A stretch of 64,000 bases of DNA from assembly GCF_000696095.1 (NCBI RefSeq), contig NZ_BAYX01000014.1, positions 62,001-126,000 on the forward strand, written 5' to 3'. Source of the stretch: Rhizobium rhizogenes NBRC 13257. GTDB taxonomy: Bacteria > Pseudomonadota > Alphaproteobacteria > Rhizobiales > Rhizobiaceae. Positions 35,173 through 45,943 of the stretch are shown here, piece by piece; the stretch's first letter is position 1; every line of letters starts with the position of its first letter. Made by a program: the position numbers and the translations under genes. The notes under the pieces are model-generated. The model made no database searches. It saw only the letters and a list, made by a program, of their open reading frames with translations, and was not told the DNA's origin.

Positions 35173-35415
35173 TTAGGATGCGACTTCTTCGCTCTCGAAC
35201 ATCTGCATCGGCTGACCCGGCATGATGGTCGAAATCGCGTGCTTGTAAACAAGCTGCGAATGACCATCTCGGCGCAACAGGACGCAGAAATTGTCGAAGG
35301 ACGTAACAACGCCCGTGAGCTTCACGCCATTGATCAAGAAGATTGTGAGTGAAATCTTTTGCTTGCGAACAGTATTGAGAAACAAGTCCTGCAAGTTCTG
35401 AGAACGTTCCGCCAT
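35173..35415 (-). CDS. hfq: RNA chaperone Hfq
   Basis: 80-residue Sm-like protein that pairs small RNAs with mRNAs. Sm1 region NLQDLFLNTVRKQKISLTIF, the LINGVKLTGVVTSFDNFCVL stretch and the Sm2 motif YKHAISTI (the KH-type RNA rim) are all intact. Short alphaproteobacterial version with a brief acidic C-tail. It stands between the aminotransferase and hflX genes, the same order as in related rhizobia. Confidence 0.97.
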   Translation of the reverse strand: MAERSQNLQDLFLNTVRKQKISLTIFLINGVKLTGVVTSFDNFCVLLRRDGHSQLVYKHAISTIMPGQPMQMFESEEVAS

Positions 35416-35522
35416 CGCGCCGATTCTTTCTTTTTTGCCGACCTAAGCCGGTGCAATATCAAGATATATTGAGGTCTCGGACAGGAGATACCCTCAATCT
35501 CTCCCGCCATCGATTGTTGGTA

Positions 35523-36386
35523 TCAAATCGCAGTCTTTTCCGCAACGTCGAAAAAGGCTTCACGAATTTTCTCGGAAACGCTGCCCGGATGGCCATTCGC
35601 AATCGCCTCACCATCGATGGCAATCACAGGAAAACAAATACTTGTGGCCGCCGTGATGAACACTTCCCGGGCCGCCATCATCTCCTCGACGGAGAAGAAA
35701 CGCTCGACGATGGTAAGCCCGAGCTTGGCCGCAACCTCCATCAACGTCGTGCGCGTGATGCCGCGCAGAATGCCATGTTCGGCCGGGCGCGTGACCAAAT
35801 TACCGTCGGGATCGACGATCCAGACATTGGTCGCGGCACCTTCCTTCACCATGCTGTTGTGATCGATGTAGATTGCCTCCTGCGCGCCGGCCTCCTTGGC
35901 CTGCTGGCGTGCCAGCGCATTCGGCAAAAGCCCGACCGACTTGATATCAACCCGGTCCCAGCGATTGTCACGCACCGTAATCGCCTTGATGCCGTTGGCA
36001 TTTTTTCTGGCGATGACGGCGGGATCGGTGCTCTTGGCGGTGACGACGATCGAGGACGGCGTGCCTTCCGGCGGGAAGACATGGTCGCGCCGAGCGACGC
36101 CGCGCGTTACCTGCAGATAGAACAGGCCGTTGCGGACGTGATTGCGGCGAAGTGTTTCGCGAATCACATGGATCAGTGCCGCACGGCCCATCGGCCAGGC
36201 GATCCGCAACTCCCCGAGCGAACGGTTGAGACGGTCGAGGTGCCGAGTCAAATCGACAATCAACCCATGACGAACTTCGCAGACCTCGTAGACGCCATCG
36301 GCAAACTGATAGCCGCGGTCCTCGACGTGAACCATGGCGTCGCTGTGCTTGACGTAACGACCATTCACATAAGCTATTCTCGGCAT
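35523..36386 (-). CDS. dat: D-amino-acid aminotransferase (class IV PLP)
   Basis: PLP enzyme of fold type IV, 287 residues. N-terminal YVNGRYVKHSDAMVHVEDRG, the catalytic lysine in RVDIKSVGLLPNALARQ, the cofactor-phosphate region EGAATNVWIVD and LRGITRTTLMEVA, all as in D-alanine/branched-chain aminotransferases. The DRGYQFADGVYE stretch favours the D-amino-acid group over IlvE. It probably makes D-glutamate or D-alanine from keto acids. Located upstream of hfq by about 110 bases and downstream of ntrX, with 75 bases between. Confidence 0.9.
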   Translation of the reverse strand: MPRIAYVNGRYVKHSDAMVHVEDRGYQFADGVYEVCEVRHGLIVDLTRHLDRLNRSLGELRIAWPMGRAALIHVIRETLRRNHVRNGLFYLQVTRGVARRDHVFPPEGTPSSIVVTAKSTDPAVIARKNANGIKAITVRDNRWDRVDIKSVGLLPNALARQQAKEAGAQEAIYIDHNSMVKEGAATNVWIVDPDGNLVTRPAEHGILRGITRTTLMEVAAKLGLTIVERFFSVEEMMAAREVFITAATSICFPVIAIDGEAIANGHPGSVSEKIREAFFDVAEKTAI

Positions 36387-36461
36387 GACGGACCTTGATC
36401 AGAACTTCACGAGACTACGGGCAAATCCGTGCGACAGATTGCTGCAGCCACACGAACGACA

Positions 36462-37826
36462 TCAGACACCGAGCGACTTCAGCTTGCGGTGCAGCGCCGA
36501 GCGCTCCATGCCGACAAACTCCGCCGTGCGCGAGATATTGCCGCCGAAGCGATTGATCTGCGCGATCAGATAGTCGCGCTCGAACATTTCGCGGGCTTCG
36601 CGCAGCGGCAGCGTCATGATGTGATAGTCGTTTTTGGCGGAGACCTTCGGCAGCATGTCGCCAAGATCGGTCGGCAGCATTTCCGCCGTGATCGGCGTAT
36701 CCGGGCCATCGGTACGCGCGAGAATCATTAGCCGTTCGATGTTGTTGCGCAGCTGGCGGATATTGCCCGGCCAATCATGCGCCTGCAGCACCGCCATGGC
36801 GTCATCGCCGATCCGGCGCGATCGAATGCCGGCCTGCTCCGAAATCTGCCGCATCAGCTGGTCGACGAGGAAAGGAATGTCCTCCCGCCGCTCGGCAAGC
36901 GCCGGCACGCGCACGGGCACCACGGCAAGCCGGTGATAGAGATCCTCGCGGAACAGGCTTTCGGCAATCCGGCTCTCGAGATTGTAGGCGGTGGACGAGA
37001 TAATGCGGACATCGACCTTGACCCGCTTGGAGCCGCCGACGCGCTCGAACTGCTGATCGACCAGCACGCGCAGGATCTTGTTCTGCGTCTCGCGCGGCAT
37101 TTCGCCGACTTCATCGAGATAGAGGATGCCACGATGCGACTCTTCCAGCGCGCCGATCTTGCGCGGCTGGCCGGGCGAACCCTCGGTGCCGAACAGGGCA
37201 ACTTCCATCCGCTCGGGCGTGATCGTCGCGGCATTCAGGGCAACGAAAGGCCCATTGGCACGCGCCGACTTCTTATGGATCATACGCGCCACAAGCTCCT
37301 TGCCGGAACCGGAAGGGCCGAAGATCATCACGCGGCTATTGGTCGGCGAAACCTTGTCGATGGTCTGGCGGAGCTGCGAGACGGCAACAGAGGTGCCGAT
37401 CAGCTCTATGGCATCGCCGGTGCGACGCTTCAGCTCCGAAACCTCGCGCTTCAGCTTGGAATTTTCCAAAGCGCGCTCGGCGATCAAAATCAGTCGGTCG
37501 GCCTTGAACGGCTTCTCGATAAAATCGAAGGCGCCGCGCTTGATGGCGGAGACAGCGGTTTCGACGTTGCCGTGACCGGAGATCATCACGACCGGCAGAT
37601 CGGGATGGCGCGCCTTGATCTCGTCCAGCAGCGCAAGCCCGTCGAGCTTGCTGCCCTGCATCCAGATGTCGAGGAAGATCAGCCGCGGCGCACGATCGGA
37701 GATCGCCGCCAGCGCGCTGTCGCTGTCATGGGCGGTGCGGGTCTCATGCCCTTCATCCGAAAGAATTCCCGAAACGATTTCGCGAATGTCTTCCTCATCG
37801 TCCACCACGAGAATATCAGATGCCAT
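36462..37826 (-). CDS. ntrX: Nitrogen assimilation response regulator NtrX
   Basis: 454 residues from ATG 37826. Receiver domain with ILVVDDEEDIREIV and the phosphorylation Asp in LIFLDIWMQGS; AAA+ domain with Walker A GPSGSGKE and Walker B YLDEVGEMP; C-terminal Fis-type helix-turn-helix (NISRTAEFVGMERSALHRKL). The loop where sigma-54 activators have GAFTGA reads TEGSPGQPRKIGALEES, so this protein probably does not contact sigma-54 in the normal way. It overlaps ntrY by 11 bases and is its partner in a membrane-linked nitrogen/redox signalling system. Confidence 0.95.
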   Translation of the reverse strand: MASDILVVDDEEDIREIVSGILSDEGHETRTAHDSDSALAAISDRAPRLIFLDIWMQGSKLDGLALLDEIKARHPDLPVVMISGHGNVETAVSAIKRGAFDFIEKPFKADRLILIAERALENSKLKREVSELKRRTGDAIELIGTSVAVSQLRQTIDKVSPTNSRVMIFGPSGSGKELVARMIHKKSARANGPFVALNAATITPERMEVALFGTEGSPGQPRKIGALEESHRGILYLDEVGEMPRETQNKILRVLVDQQFERVGGSKRVKVDVRIISSTAYNLESRIAESLFREDLYHRLAVVPVRVPALAERREDIPFLVDQLMRQISEQAGIRSRRIGDDAMAVLQAHDWPGNIRQLRNNIERLMILARTDGPDTPITAEMLPTDLGDMLPKVSAKNDYHIMTLPLREAREMFERDYLIAQINRFGGNISRTAEFVGMERSALHRKLKSLGV

Positions 37827-40089
37827 AAACGCTTTCCTTGTCACTTGCTGTCTGGGCGACGATGGCTTGCTCACGGCGCGGCAGATGCACGCGGATCATG
37901 GCCCCCCTGCCCTGGTCGAAATCGGCGGGAGCATCGTGCAGTTCGAGCTGCCCGCCATGGTCTTCAATGATCTTCTTGACGATCGCGAGCCCAAGGCCCG
38001 TGCCCTTCTCGCGCATCGTCATATAGGGTTCGAGAATGCTGTGCCGGTTCTCGACCGGCAGGCCGCGACCATTGTCGACGACATCGACCGTAAAGCGGTC
38101 GCGTTCGGTGTCCAGCGACGCGCGCACGAGAATTTTCGGCTCCTCGCGGGTCTCGCCACTCGGCACGCCATCAATCGCCTCGACAGCATTCTTGATAAGA
38201 TTGCCGAAGGCCTGACCGAGCATACGCGTGTCGAACATGCCCTCCAGCCGCTCGTCGCCAAGCTCGCGCTCGAACTTGACATGGCTGTTGCCCATTTCGC
38301 GCAGGAACACCGCGTCGCGCAGGATATCGCGGAGATCACTCGGCTCCATGGTCGGCTTCGGCATCCGGGCAAAAGACGAGAATTCATCGACCATCCGGCC
38401 GATGTCGCCGACCTGCCGGATGATCGTGTCGGTGCATTGATCGAAAACGGGGCGGTCGGCCTCGGCGATATTCTTGCCGAAACGACGGCGGATGCGCTCG
38501 GCGGAAAGCTGGATCGGCGTCAGCGGGTTCTTGATCTCATGCGCGATACGGCGGGCGACGTCGGCCCAGGCGGTCGAACGCTGGGCGATGACGAGATCGG
38601 TGATGTCGTCGAGGGTGATGACGTAGGACTCGTTCGTATCGCGCGTTTCTTCGCGCGTCACCTGAACGCTGAGCGTCCGTACCGTGCCGCCGCGCACGAG
38701 GCTAATCTGCTTGCGGAAATCATTGCGATGCCGCGAGGTGGCTTCGGTCACGACCTGCTCGACCTCCGGGGCAATCTCGGCGAGGTTCTTGCCGACAAGT
38801 TCGTCGCTCTTCAGGGACAGAAGCTCTTCGGCCGACGTATTGGCGATGGTGATCCGCCTGTCGTGTTCGACGCCGATCACAGCGGCCGTCACGCCGGAAA
38901 GCACCGCTTCGATGAAGCGGCGGCGGTCATCCACCTCGTCCTTGGCTTCGAGGATCTCGTCGCGCTGGGTGCGGATCTCGGAAATCATCTTGTTGAAAGT
39001 GCGCGACAGGCTGCCGACGTCGCCATCGGCGGCGCGCACCGGCACCAGCACGTTCATATTGCCGGAAGCGACGTTGTCGGCGGCGCTGATCAAAAGCCGG
39101 ATCGGCCGCACGATGCGGTCGGCCACCGCGATTGCGGTCCAGATCGCTGCCAGAAGCACGATCAGGGCAAAACCGATGTAAAGCACTGCAAAGGCGATCT
39201 GCAGGGACATGCGTCCCTGTTCCATCGCCTTGTATTCGGCCGTGTTGTCCTCGACCATACGCATGGCGTTCATGACGCGCGGATCGACGGCCCGAACCGT
39301 ATAGAGGAAAGCGCCGGGAAGATCGTCGAGCTTGATGATCGCGCCGACTAGGTTGGTAACGCCGGGCGGGATAAGCGTCGGCTGGCCATCGGCGGAGGCG
39401 TCGAGCGCGTCCTTGGGGATCGCCGGCAGCGGACGCTCGGTCTTGATATCGGCCTGGACGATCGCCGTGCCGTCGCGACGCACTAGGAAGGCGCCCAGCA
39501 GGCCGCGGCCCTTGGCCTGCCTCGTCATGAGATCGGCGAAACCGGTGCGGTCGAGACTGTAGAGCGAGCGGTTGCGTTCCAGATCGTTCGCCATGGATAC
39601 GGTCTGGCCCTGCAGATAGCTGGCATTCTCCATCAAATAGGCCTGCGCGACGTTCTGCGAGGAGCTGATGATCTGCTGCGTGCGCAATGCGAACCAGCGG
39701 TCGAGGCCGACATTCAGCGTCAGGCTGGCGACGATGGCCACGAGGATCGCGGGCGTAATCGCCACGATGGAAAAGAGAACGACAATGCGGATATGCAGGC
39801 GTGCGGCGGCGCGGCCACGGCTGCGCGCCTTTACGAGACGCGCGACCTCGCGCCCGATCAGCGCAATCAGCCCCAGAACGAACAGGCCGTTGATCACGAC
39901 GGAGGTAAAGACGACCGAGGATGTGGGGGCAATGGGCGTCAGCCCCAGAAGCACCAGAAGCGTGGCAATCGCACACGACAACGCGCCACCGGCCAGGATC
40001 AGGCCAGGAAGAGCGAAGGACGCACGACGGTCCGTCACCTTGACAACCGCCTCGTCGCTCGCCGCCGACGACACCGCGTCCTGCTTCAT
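37816..40089 (-). CDS. ntrY: Membrane sensor histidine kinase NtrY
   Basis: 757 residues from ATG 40089. Several hydrophobic segments in the first 320 residues flank a periplasmic part; then HAMP (RIVRPIRLLISAADNVASGN), a PAS domain (VLSGVTAAVIGVEHDRRITI), the phospho-acceptor HEIKNPLTPIQLSAERIRRR, and the ATPase domain with NAVEAI, DNGRGLP and EKGTGLGLAIVK. Phosphorylates NtrX. It lies 283 bases downstream of ntrC, so it may have its own promoter there. Confidence 0.95.
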   Translation of the reverse strand: MKQDAVSSAASDEAVVKVTDRRASFALPGLILAGGALSCAIATLLVLLGLTPIAPTSSVVFTSVVINGLFVLGLIALIGREVARLVKARSRGRAAARLHIRIVVLFSIVAITPAILVAIVASLTLNVGLDRWFALRTQQIISSSQNVAQAYLMENASYLQGQTVSMANDLERNRSLYSLDRTGFADLMTRQAKGRGLLGAFLVRRDGTAIVQADIKTERPLPAIPKDALDASADGQPTLIPPGVTNLVGAIIKLDDLPGAFLYTVRAVDPRVMNAMRMVEDNTAEYKAMEQGRMSLQIAFAVLYIGFALIVLLAAIWTAIAVADRIVRPIRLLISAADNVASGNMNVLVPVRAADGDVGSLSRTFNKMISEIRTQRDEILEAKDEVDDRRRFIEAVLSGVTAAVIGVEHDRRITIANTSAEELLSLKSDELVGKNLAEIAPEVEQVVTEATSRHRNDFRKQISLVRGGTVRTLSVQVTREETRDTNESYVITLDDITDLVIAQRSTAWADVARRIAHEIKNPLTPIQLSAERIRRRFGKNIAEADRPVFDQCTDTIIRQVGDIGRMVDEFSSFARMPKPTMEPSDLRDILRDAVFLREMGNSHVKFERELGDERLEGMFDTRMLGQAFGNLIKNAVEAIDGVPSGETREEPKILVRASLDTERDRFTVDVVDNGRGLPVENRHSILEPYMTMREKGTGLGLAIVKKIIEDHGGQLELHDAPADFDQGRGAMIRVHLPRREQAIVAQTASDKESVYGI

Positions 40090-40372
40090 TCCCAATATCT
40101 CCAGGCACAGGCGACGGTCGGCGCCTTGGCCTAATTGCAATCAGCACTGTTTTGGCGGCAGAGCGCAGCAGGTAAGGGCGGCATTGCCACCCGGTTTCGC
40201 ATCAACGCGAAACCCCTGCTTAAAATTATTGATACAACGGCCTGAAACTTCTGAACAAATTCTACTTGCGCAGGAGTCTTGCCGATGAATCGCTACCGCA
40301 AAAACCGCGAACCGGCTGCGTGACCTTTAAGCAACGCATTGTGGCGAAAATGCAACGCATCCGATCACATTG

Positions 40373-41820
<1,448 letters not shown>

Positions 41821-41824
<4 letters not shown>

Positions 41825-42978
41825 CGAGTAGTCCCTGTAGAGTTCGGAAAGGGGGCGTCTTCAAGAGTGATGCCTTTGGAGGCCGGCATCAGAACCCGGA
41901 AAGTGGTGCGATGGTTCTGGCTGTCGCATTCGACAATGCCACCATGATCACCGATGATCTTGGCCACAAGCGCCAGGCCAAGGCCGGTTCCGTTCGTCTT
42001 CGTGGTGATGAACGGGTCGAATAGATGCGGTACGAGATCGGTCGGCACACCTGGGCCGTTGTCGATCACGCAGAACTCCAGCGGCAGCGAGATTTTTTCG
42101 CGCGTACCGGCGACGGAAAGGCGAATACCCGGGCGATAGGCGGTCGTCAGCATGATCTCGCCATCCGGCTTATCGCCGATGGCTTCGGCGGCATTCTTCA
42201 CCAGATTGAGGAAGATCTGCACCAGCTGGTCCCTGTTGGCATAGACCGCCGGCAAGGATGGGTCGTAGTTTTCGCTGAACTTGATGTTGCGTGCAAAGCC
42301 GGCCTTGGCAACCGCCTTCACATGATCGAGCACGGAATGGATATTGACCGGGACGCGATCGATCGGACGCTCGTCGGAAAAGACCTCCATGCGGTCGACC
42401 AGCGAAACGATACGGTCGGTTTCGTCGCAGATCAGCCGCGTCAGCGCGCGATCGTCATCCTCCACAGACTGCTCCAGCAACTGGGCGGCACCGCGAATGC
42501 CGGAGAGCGGGTTCTTGATCTCATGCGCCAGCATCGAGGCAAGGCCGGTGACCGAGCGAGCGGCGGCGCGGTGCGTCAGCTGCCGGTCGATCTTGTCGGC
42601 CATGGAGCGCTCCTGGAAAACGACCACCACGGAGCCGGGATCGCTCGACACGGGCGCGACGTAGATATCCACCAGCTTGTCCTGGCCAAGGCGTGGCGAG
42701 CTCAGATCGACGCGATATTCATTCACCGGCGCGCGGCGTTCGCGCACCTGATCGATCAGCGCCAATAACGGGCTGCCGAAGGGAATGAAGGCGGAAATCT
42801 CATAGCGCGCCAGATGCGAAGCGCTGGCGCCGAAGAAGGCCTCGGCCTCCCAGTTGGCAAACGCAATCAGGCCGGCCTCGTTGACCATGACGACCGGATT
42901 CTGGATCGCGTTGAGAACCGCCATGGCCACGGCGCCACCCGTATGCTCGGCACCGCCGGAATTGGATTTCGAGCTCAT
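41821..42978 (-). CDS. ntrB: Nitrogen regulation sensor kinase NtrB
   Basis: Cytoplasmic kinase/phosphatase of NtrC, 385 residues. N-terminal PAS domain (AVLNAIQNPVVMVNEAGLIA), then the phospho-acceptor helix HEIKNPLSGIRGAAQLLE, N box NLVKNAAEAI and G boxes DNGPGVP and GTGLGLALV. No membrane segment, as in the PII-controlled NtrB class. Start and stop overlap neighbours by ATGA on both sides, dusB upstream and ntrC downstream. Confidence 0.97.
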
Positions 42979-44003
42979 GCGGCCTCCTGGAGGCTTCGGG
43001 CGAGATCGGACCCGGCCTGTAGCGCCGCATGCAACAAGGCGGCCGCCTCTTGGCTGTCTTTCGAAGTCATGATTCTTGCCTTTTCAGCACCATTGATGGT
43101 GGGAGCGTAACGGTCCAGATACCAGCCGAGATGTTTGCGGGCATGACGAATGCCGACGGCCTCGCCATAAAAATCCAGCATCATCCGGTAGTGTTCGAGG
43201 GCGATGTCGGCGATCTCACCACGATCCGGCTCGCGATGACCGGCAAGCACGCCCGCATGCCACGGCCGCCCCTGACAGCCGCGCCCGACCATGACCGCGT
43301 CGGCACCTGAACGGCGAAGTATTTCGCTCGCGTCTTCCGGCGTATCGACATCGCCATTGGCAACGAGCGGAATGGAAATGACATCGCGCACGGCGCGGAT
43401 CGCATCCCAATCCGCCCTGCCCTCGTAAAACTGCATCCGCGTGCGGCCGTGGATCGTCACCAGCTGGATGCCGGCCTCCTCGGCGCGGCGCGCGATATGC
43501 GGCGCGTTGATGGAATTTTCGTCCCAGCCGAGCCGCATCTTCAGCGTCACAGGGACATCGACCGCCTTGACGGTCGCCTCGATCAGGCCCAGCGCGTGAT
43601 CCGGATCGCGCATCAAAGCCGAGCCGGAATAACCGCCGATCACCTTCTTGGCGGGACATCCCATGTTGATGTCGATGATATCAGCGCCATTGTCGGCGGC
43701 GATCTTTGCCGCTTCCGCCATCCAATACGCCTCGCGTCCGGCAAGCTGCACCATATGCGGCTTCAGCCCGGCACTCTTCAGACGCGCCCAGGATTCGGCC
43801 GTGTCCTGCACCAGCTCGCGGCTTGCGACCATCTCGGTCACGACAAGGCCGGCCCCATAGCGCAGAGCCAATTGCCGGAACGGCAAATCGGTTACGCCCG
43901 ACATCGGCGCGAGGATCACGCGATTGCGGATGGGCACCGGGCCAATGGAAAATGGGGCTGCAAGCTCGGACGGAAGCAAATGATTATCTTTCAGGCACAC
44001 CAT
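42975..44003 (-). CDS. dusB: tRNA-dihydrouridine synthase DusB (nifR3)
   Basis: FMN enzyme reducing uridines in tRNA, 342 residues. N-terminal APMSGVTDLPFRQLALRYGA, the catalytic cysteine in MGCPAKKVIGGYSGSALM and the C-terminal helical domain are as expected. In rhizobia this gene, known as nifR3, heads the ntrBC operon, and it overlaps ntrB by four bases here. ATG start 44003. Confidence 0.96.
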   Translation of the reverse strand: MVCLKDNHLLPSELAAPFSIGPVPIRNRVILAPMSGVTDLPFRQLALRYGAGLVVTEMVASRELVQDTAESWARLKSAGLKPHMVQLAGREAYWMAEAAKIAADNGADIIDINMGCPAKKVIGGYSGSALMRDPDHALGLIEATVKAVDVPVTLKMRLGWDENSINAPHIARRAEEAGIQLVTIHGRTRMQFYEGRADWDAIRAVRDVISIPLVANGDVDTPEDASEILRRSGADAVMVGRGCQGRPWHAGVLAGHREPDRGEIADIALEHYRMMLDFYGEAVGIRHARKHLGWYLDRYAPTINGAEKARIMTSKDSQEAAALLHAALQAGSDLARSLQEAA

Positions 44004-44146
44004 GCATCTGCACTATTTTTAGACAGTCTTGAGAGGCTTGCCAAGAGGTTTCGGAGAATGCCGATATTTTTTGGGCAAATGCTGGAAAATACCCATTCGA
44101 GGCGGTAGACCCTGCTGTAGTAAGATCCTGCTTTGGCGATCTTCTT

Positions 44147-44196
44147 AGCATGATCTTGTCCAGAAAACCGCTTCGCACTTTTTTGGGGATCATGCT
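44147..44196. repeat. Rhizobial palindromic repeat
   Basis: Perfect nine-base inverted repeat AGCATGATC (44147-44155) and GATCATGCT (44188-44196) enclosing 32 bases with AAAACCGCTTC. I recognise this from memory as a common rhizobial intergenic repeat. It ends 29 bases before the ispDF start codon; a divergent version lies at 55784-55847. Confidence 0.75.
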
Positions 44197-44225
44197 GGAG
44201 CGGAGCCTTTCATCCCCGGGGGTTT

Positions 44226-45446
44226 ATGACGCAAATGCACTCAACGCAACCGATGTCGATCGGAATCGTGATCGTTGCTGCCGGGCGCGGTGAGCGGGCG
44301 GGATCGCCCGAGGAAGGCCCGAAGCAGTATCGCGCGATCGGCGGCAGGCCGGTTATTGCGCATACGCTTGAAAAATTCGTGACATGGCCGCAGACGACGA
44401 AGATCGTAATCGTCATTCACCGCGACGACGAGAAATTGCTGCGCTCGGCGCAGGAGACGATTGTCGATTCGTCCGGTGTCGAGATCGCATTCGGCGGCAC
44501 CACGCGCCAGCAATCGGTGCTTGCGGGGGTGCGGCAGCTGGAAAAGACCGGAGTCAGCCATGTCATGATCCACGACGCCGTGCGCCCCTTCTTCGATCAC
44601 GATCTGCTCGATCGTGTCGCTGCGGCGCTTGCCGCCGGAGCGCCCGCCGTGCTGCCGGCCATGCCGGTGACGGATACGCTGAAGCGAGCGGACACTGACG
44701 CGCTGGTAACGGAAACCGTGCCACGCGCCGGGCTCTATGCCGCACAGACACCGCAGTCGTTCCGGCTGGCCGATATTCTGGCTGCGCATGAAAAGGCTGC
44801 CGCAGATAACAAGACGGATTTCACCGACGATGCGGCGATTGCCGAATGGGCCGGCCTGCCTGTGACGCTGGTTGCCGGCAGCGCGGACAATGTCAAACTG
44901 ACAATCAAGAGGGATATCGCCATGGCCGATGAAAAGCTTTCCGCCGGCCTGCTGCCGGATGTTCGTACCGGCAACGGCTACGACGTCCACCAGCTCGAAC
45001 CGGGCGACGGCGTGACGCTCTGCGGCGTCTTCATTCCGCATGACCAGACGCTCAAGGGCCATTCCGACGCCGATGTCGCGCTGCATGCGCTGACCGACGC
45101 CCTGCTCGCCACTTGCGGCGCCGGCGATATCGGCGATCATTTCCCGCCCTCCGATCCGCAATGGAGGGGCGCGCCGTCGCGTATCTTCATCGAGCATGCA
45201 GCAAGGATCGTTCGTGATCACGGCGGCACGATCATGAATGCCGATGTCTCGCTGATCGCCGAAGCGCCGAAGGTCGGCCCGCATCGCGAAGCCATGCGCG
45301 CCAAGCTCTCGGAGTTTTTGGGGATCAGCCTTGAGCGCTGCTCGGTGAAGGCAACCACCAACGAACAGATCGGCTTCGTCGGCCGGCGCGAAGGCATTGC
45401 CGCCATCGCCACGGCAACGGTCGTCTATCGCGGCGGCAGACCATGA
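44226..45446 (+). CDS. ispDF: Bifunctional IspD/IspF enzyme of the MEP isoprenoid pathway
   Basis: Fused enzyme of 406 residues, as in other Alphaproteobacteria. IspD half (cytidylyltransferase): IVIVAAGRGERAGSPEEGPK near the N terminus, IHDAVRPFF. IspF half (cyclodiphosphate synthase), from about residue 245: TGNGYDVHQLEPGD, metal ligands in FIPHDQTLKGHSDADVALHA, and a C-terminal SVKATTNEQIGFVGRREGIA. Supplies isopentenyl diphosphate for ubiquinone, bactoprenol and others. Overlaps the CinA-like gene by four bases. Confidence 0.96.
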   Translation: MTQMHSTQPMSIGIVIVAAGRGERAGSPEEGPKQYRAIGGRPVIAHTLEKFVTWPQTTKIVIVIHRDDEKLLRSAQETIVDSSGVEIAFGGTTRQQSVLAGVRQLEKTGVSHVMIHDAVRPFFDHDLLDRVAAALAAGAPAVLPAMPVTDTLKRADTDALVTETVPRAGLYAAQTPQSFRLADILAAHEKAAADNKTDFTDDAAIAEWAGLPVTLVAGSADNVKLTIKRDIAMADEKLSAGLLPDVRTGNGYDVHQLEPGDGVTLCGVFIPHDQTLKGHSDADVALHALTDALLATCGAGDIGDHFPPSDPQWRGAPSRIFIEHAARIVRDHGGTIMNADVSLIAEAPKVGPHREAMRAKLSEFLGISLERCSVKATTNEQIGFVGRREGIAAIATATVVYRGGRP

Positions 45447-45943
45447 GCCATTTCCCGGATGACATTCTGGCGCTTGCGCGCGGCATCATCAGCGACTTCG
45501 CAGCAAAAGGCCGGATGATCGCCACGGCGGAATCCTGCACCGGCGGGCTGATTGCTGGCGCCCTGACGGACATTCCGGGCTCGTCGGCGGTCGTCGACCG
45601 TGGCTTCGTCACCTATACGAACACGGCGAAGATGGAGATGCTTGGCGTTCAGGAGCAGACGCTTGCGCAGTTCGGTGCCGTTTCGAAAGAGACGGCGCTG
45701 CAGATGGTGCATGGCGCCCTCTTCCGTTCGCATGCCGATCTGGCCGTCGCCGTGACCGGCATCGCCGGGCCGGGCGGCGGATCGGCGGACAAGCCGGTCG
45801 GCTTGGTTCACCTTGCCGCCAAGGCACGAACGGGCGGCCTTATCCATCGCGAGATGCGTTACGGCGATATCGGCCGCGACAAGGTTCGTCTTGCTACCGT
45901 GCGGACGGCGCTGGACATGCTGATCGCGCTGGATCAGGCGTAG
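45443..45943 (+). CDS. CinA C-terminal-type NMN amidohydrolase (PncC-like)
   Basis: 166 residues, containing only the CinA C-terminal domain: AESCTGGLIAGALTDIPGSS is the family signature with the catalytic serine, and AVTGIAGPGGGSADKPVGLV follows. Stand-alone versions deamidate nicotinamide mononucleotide (PncC); this one is assigned by family. Start overlaps ispDF by ATGA. Its end overlaps the convergent RatA-type gene by ten bases. Confidence 0.92.
   Translation: MSHFPDDILALARGIISDFAAKGRMIATAESCTGGLIAGALTDIPGSSAVVDRGFVTYTNTAKMEMLGVQEQTLAQFGAVSKETALQMVHGALFRSHADLAVAVTGIAGPGGGSADKPVGLVHLAAKARTGGLIHREMRYGDIGRDKVRLATVRTALDMLIALDQA

Noticed and set aside
37615..39351. 578-codon plus-strand open frame over ntrX and ntrY
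   Set aside because: Shadow of two secure sensor/regulator genes on the other strand.
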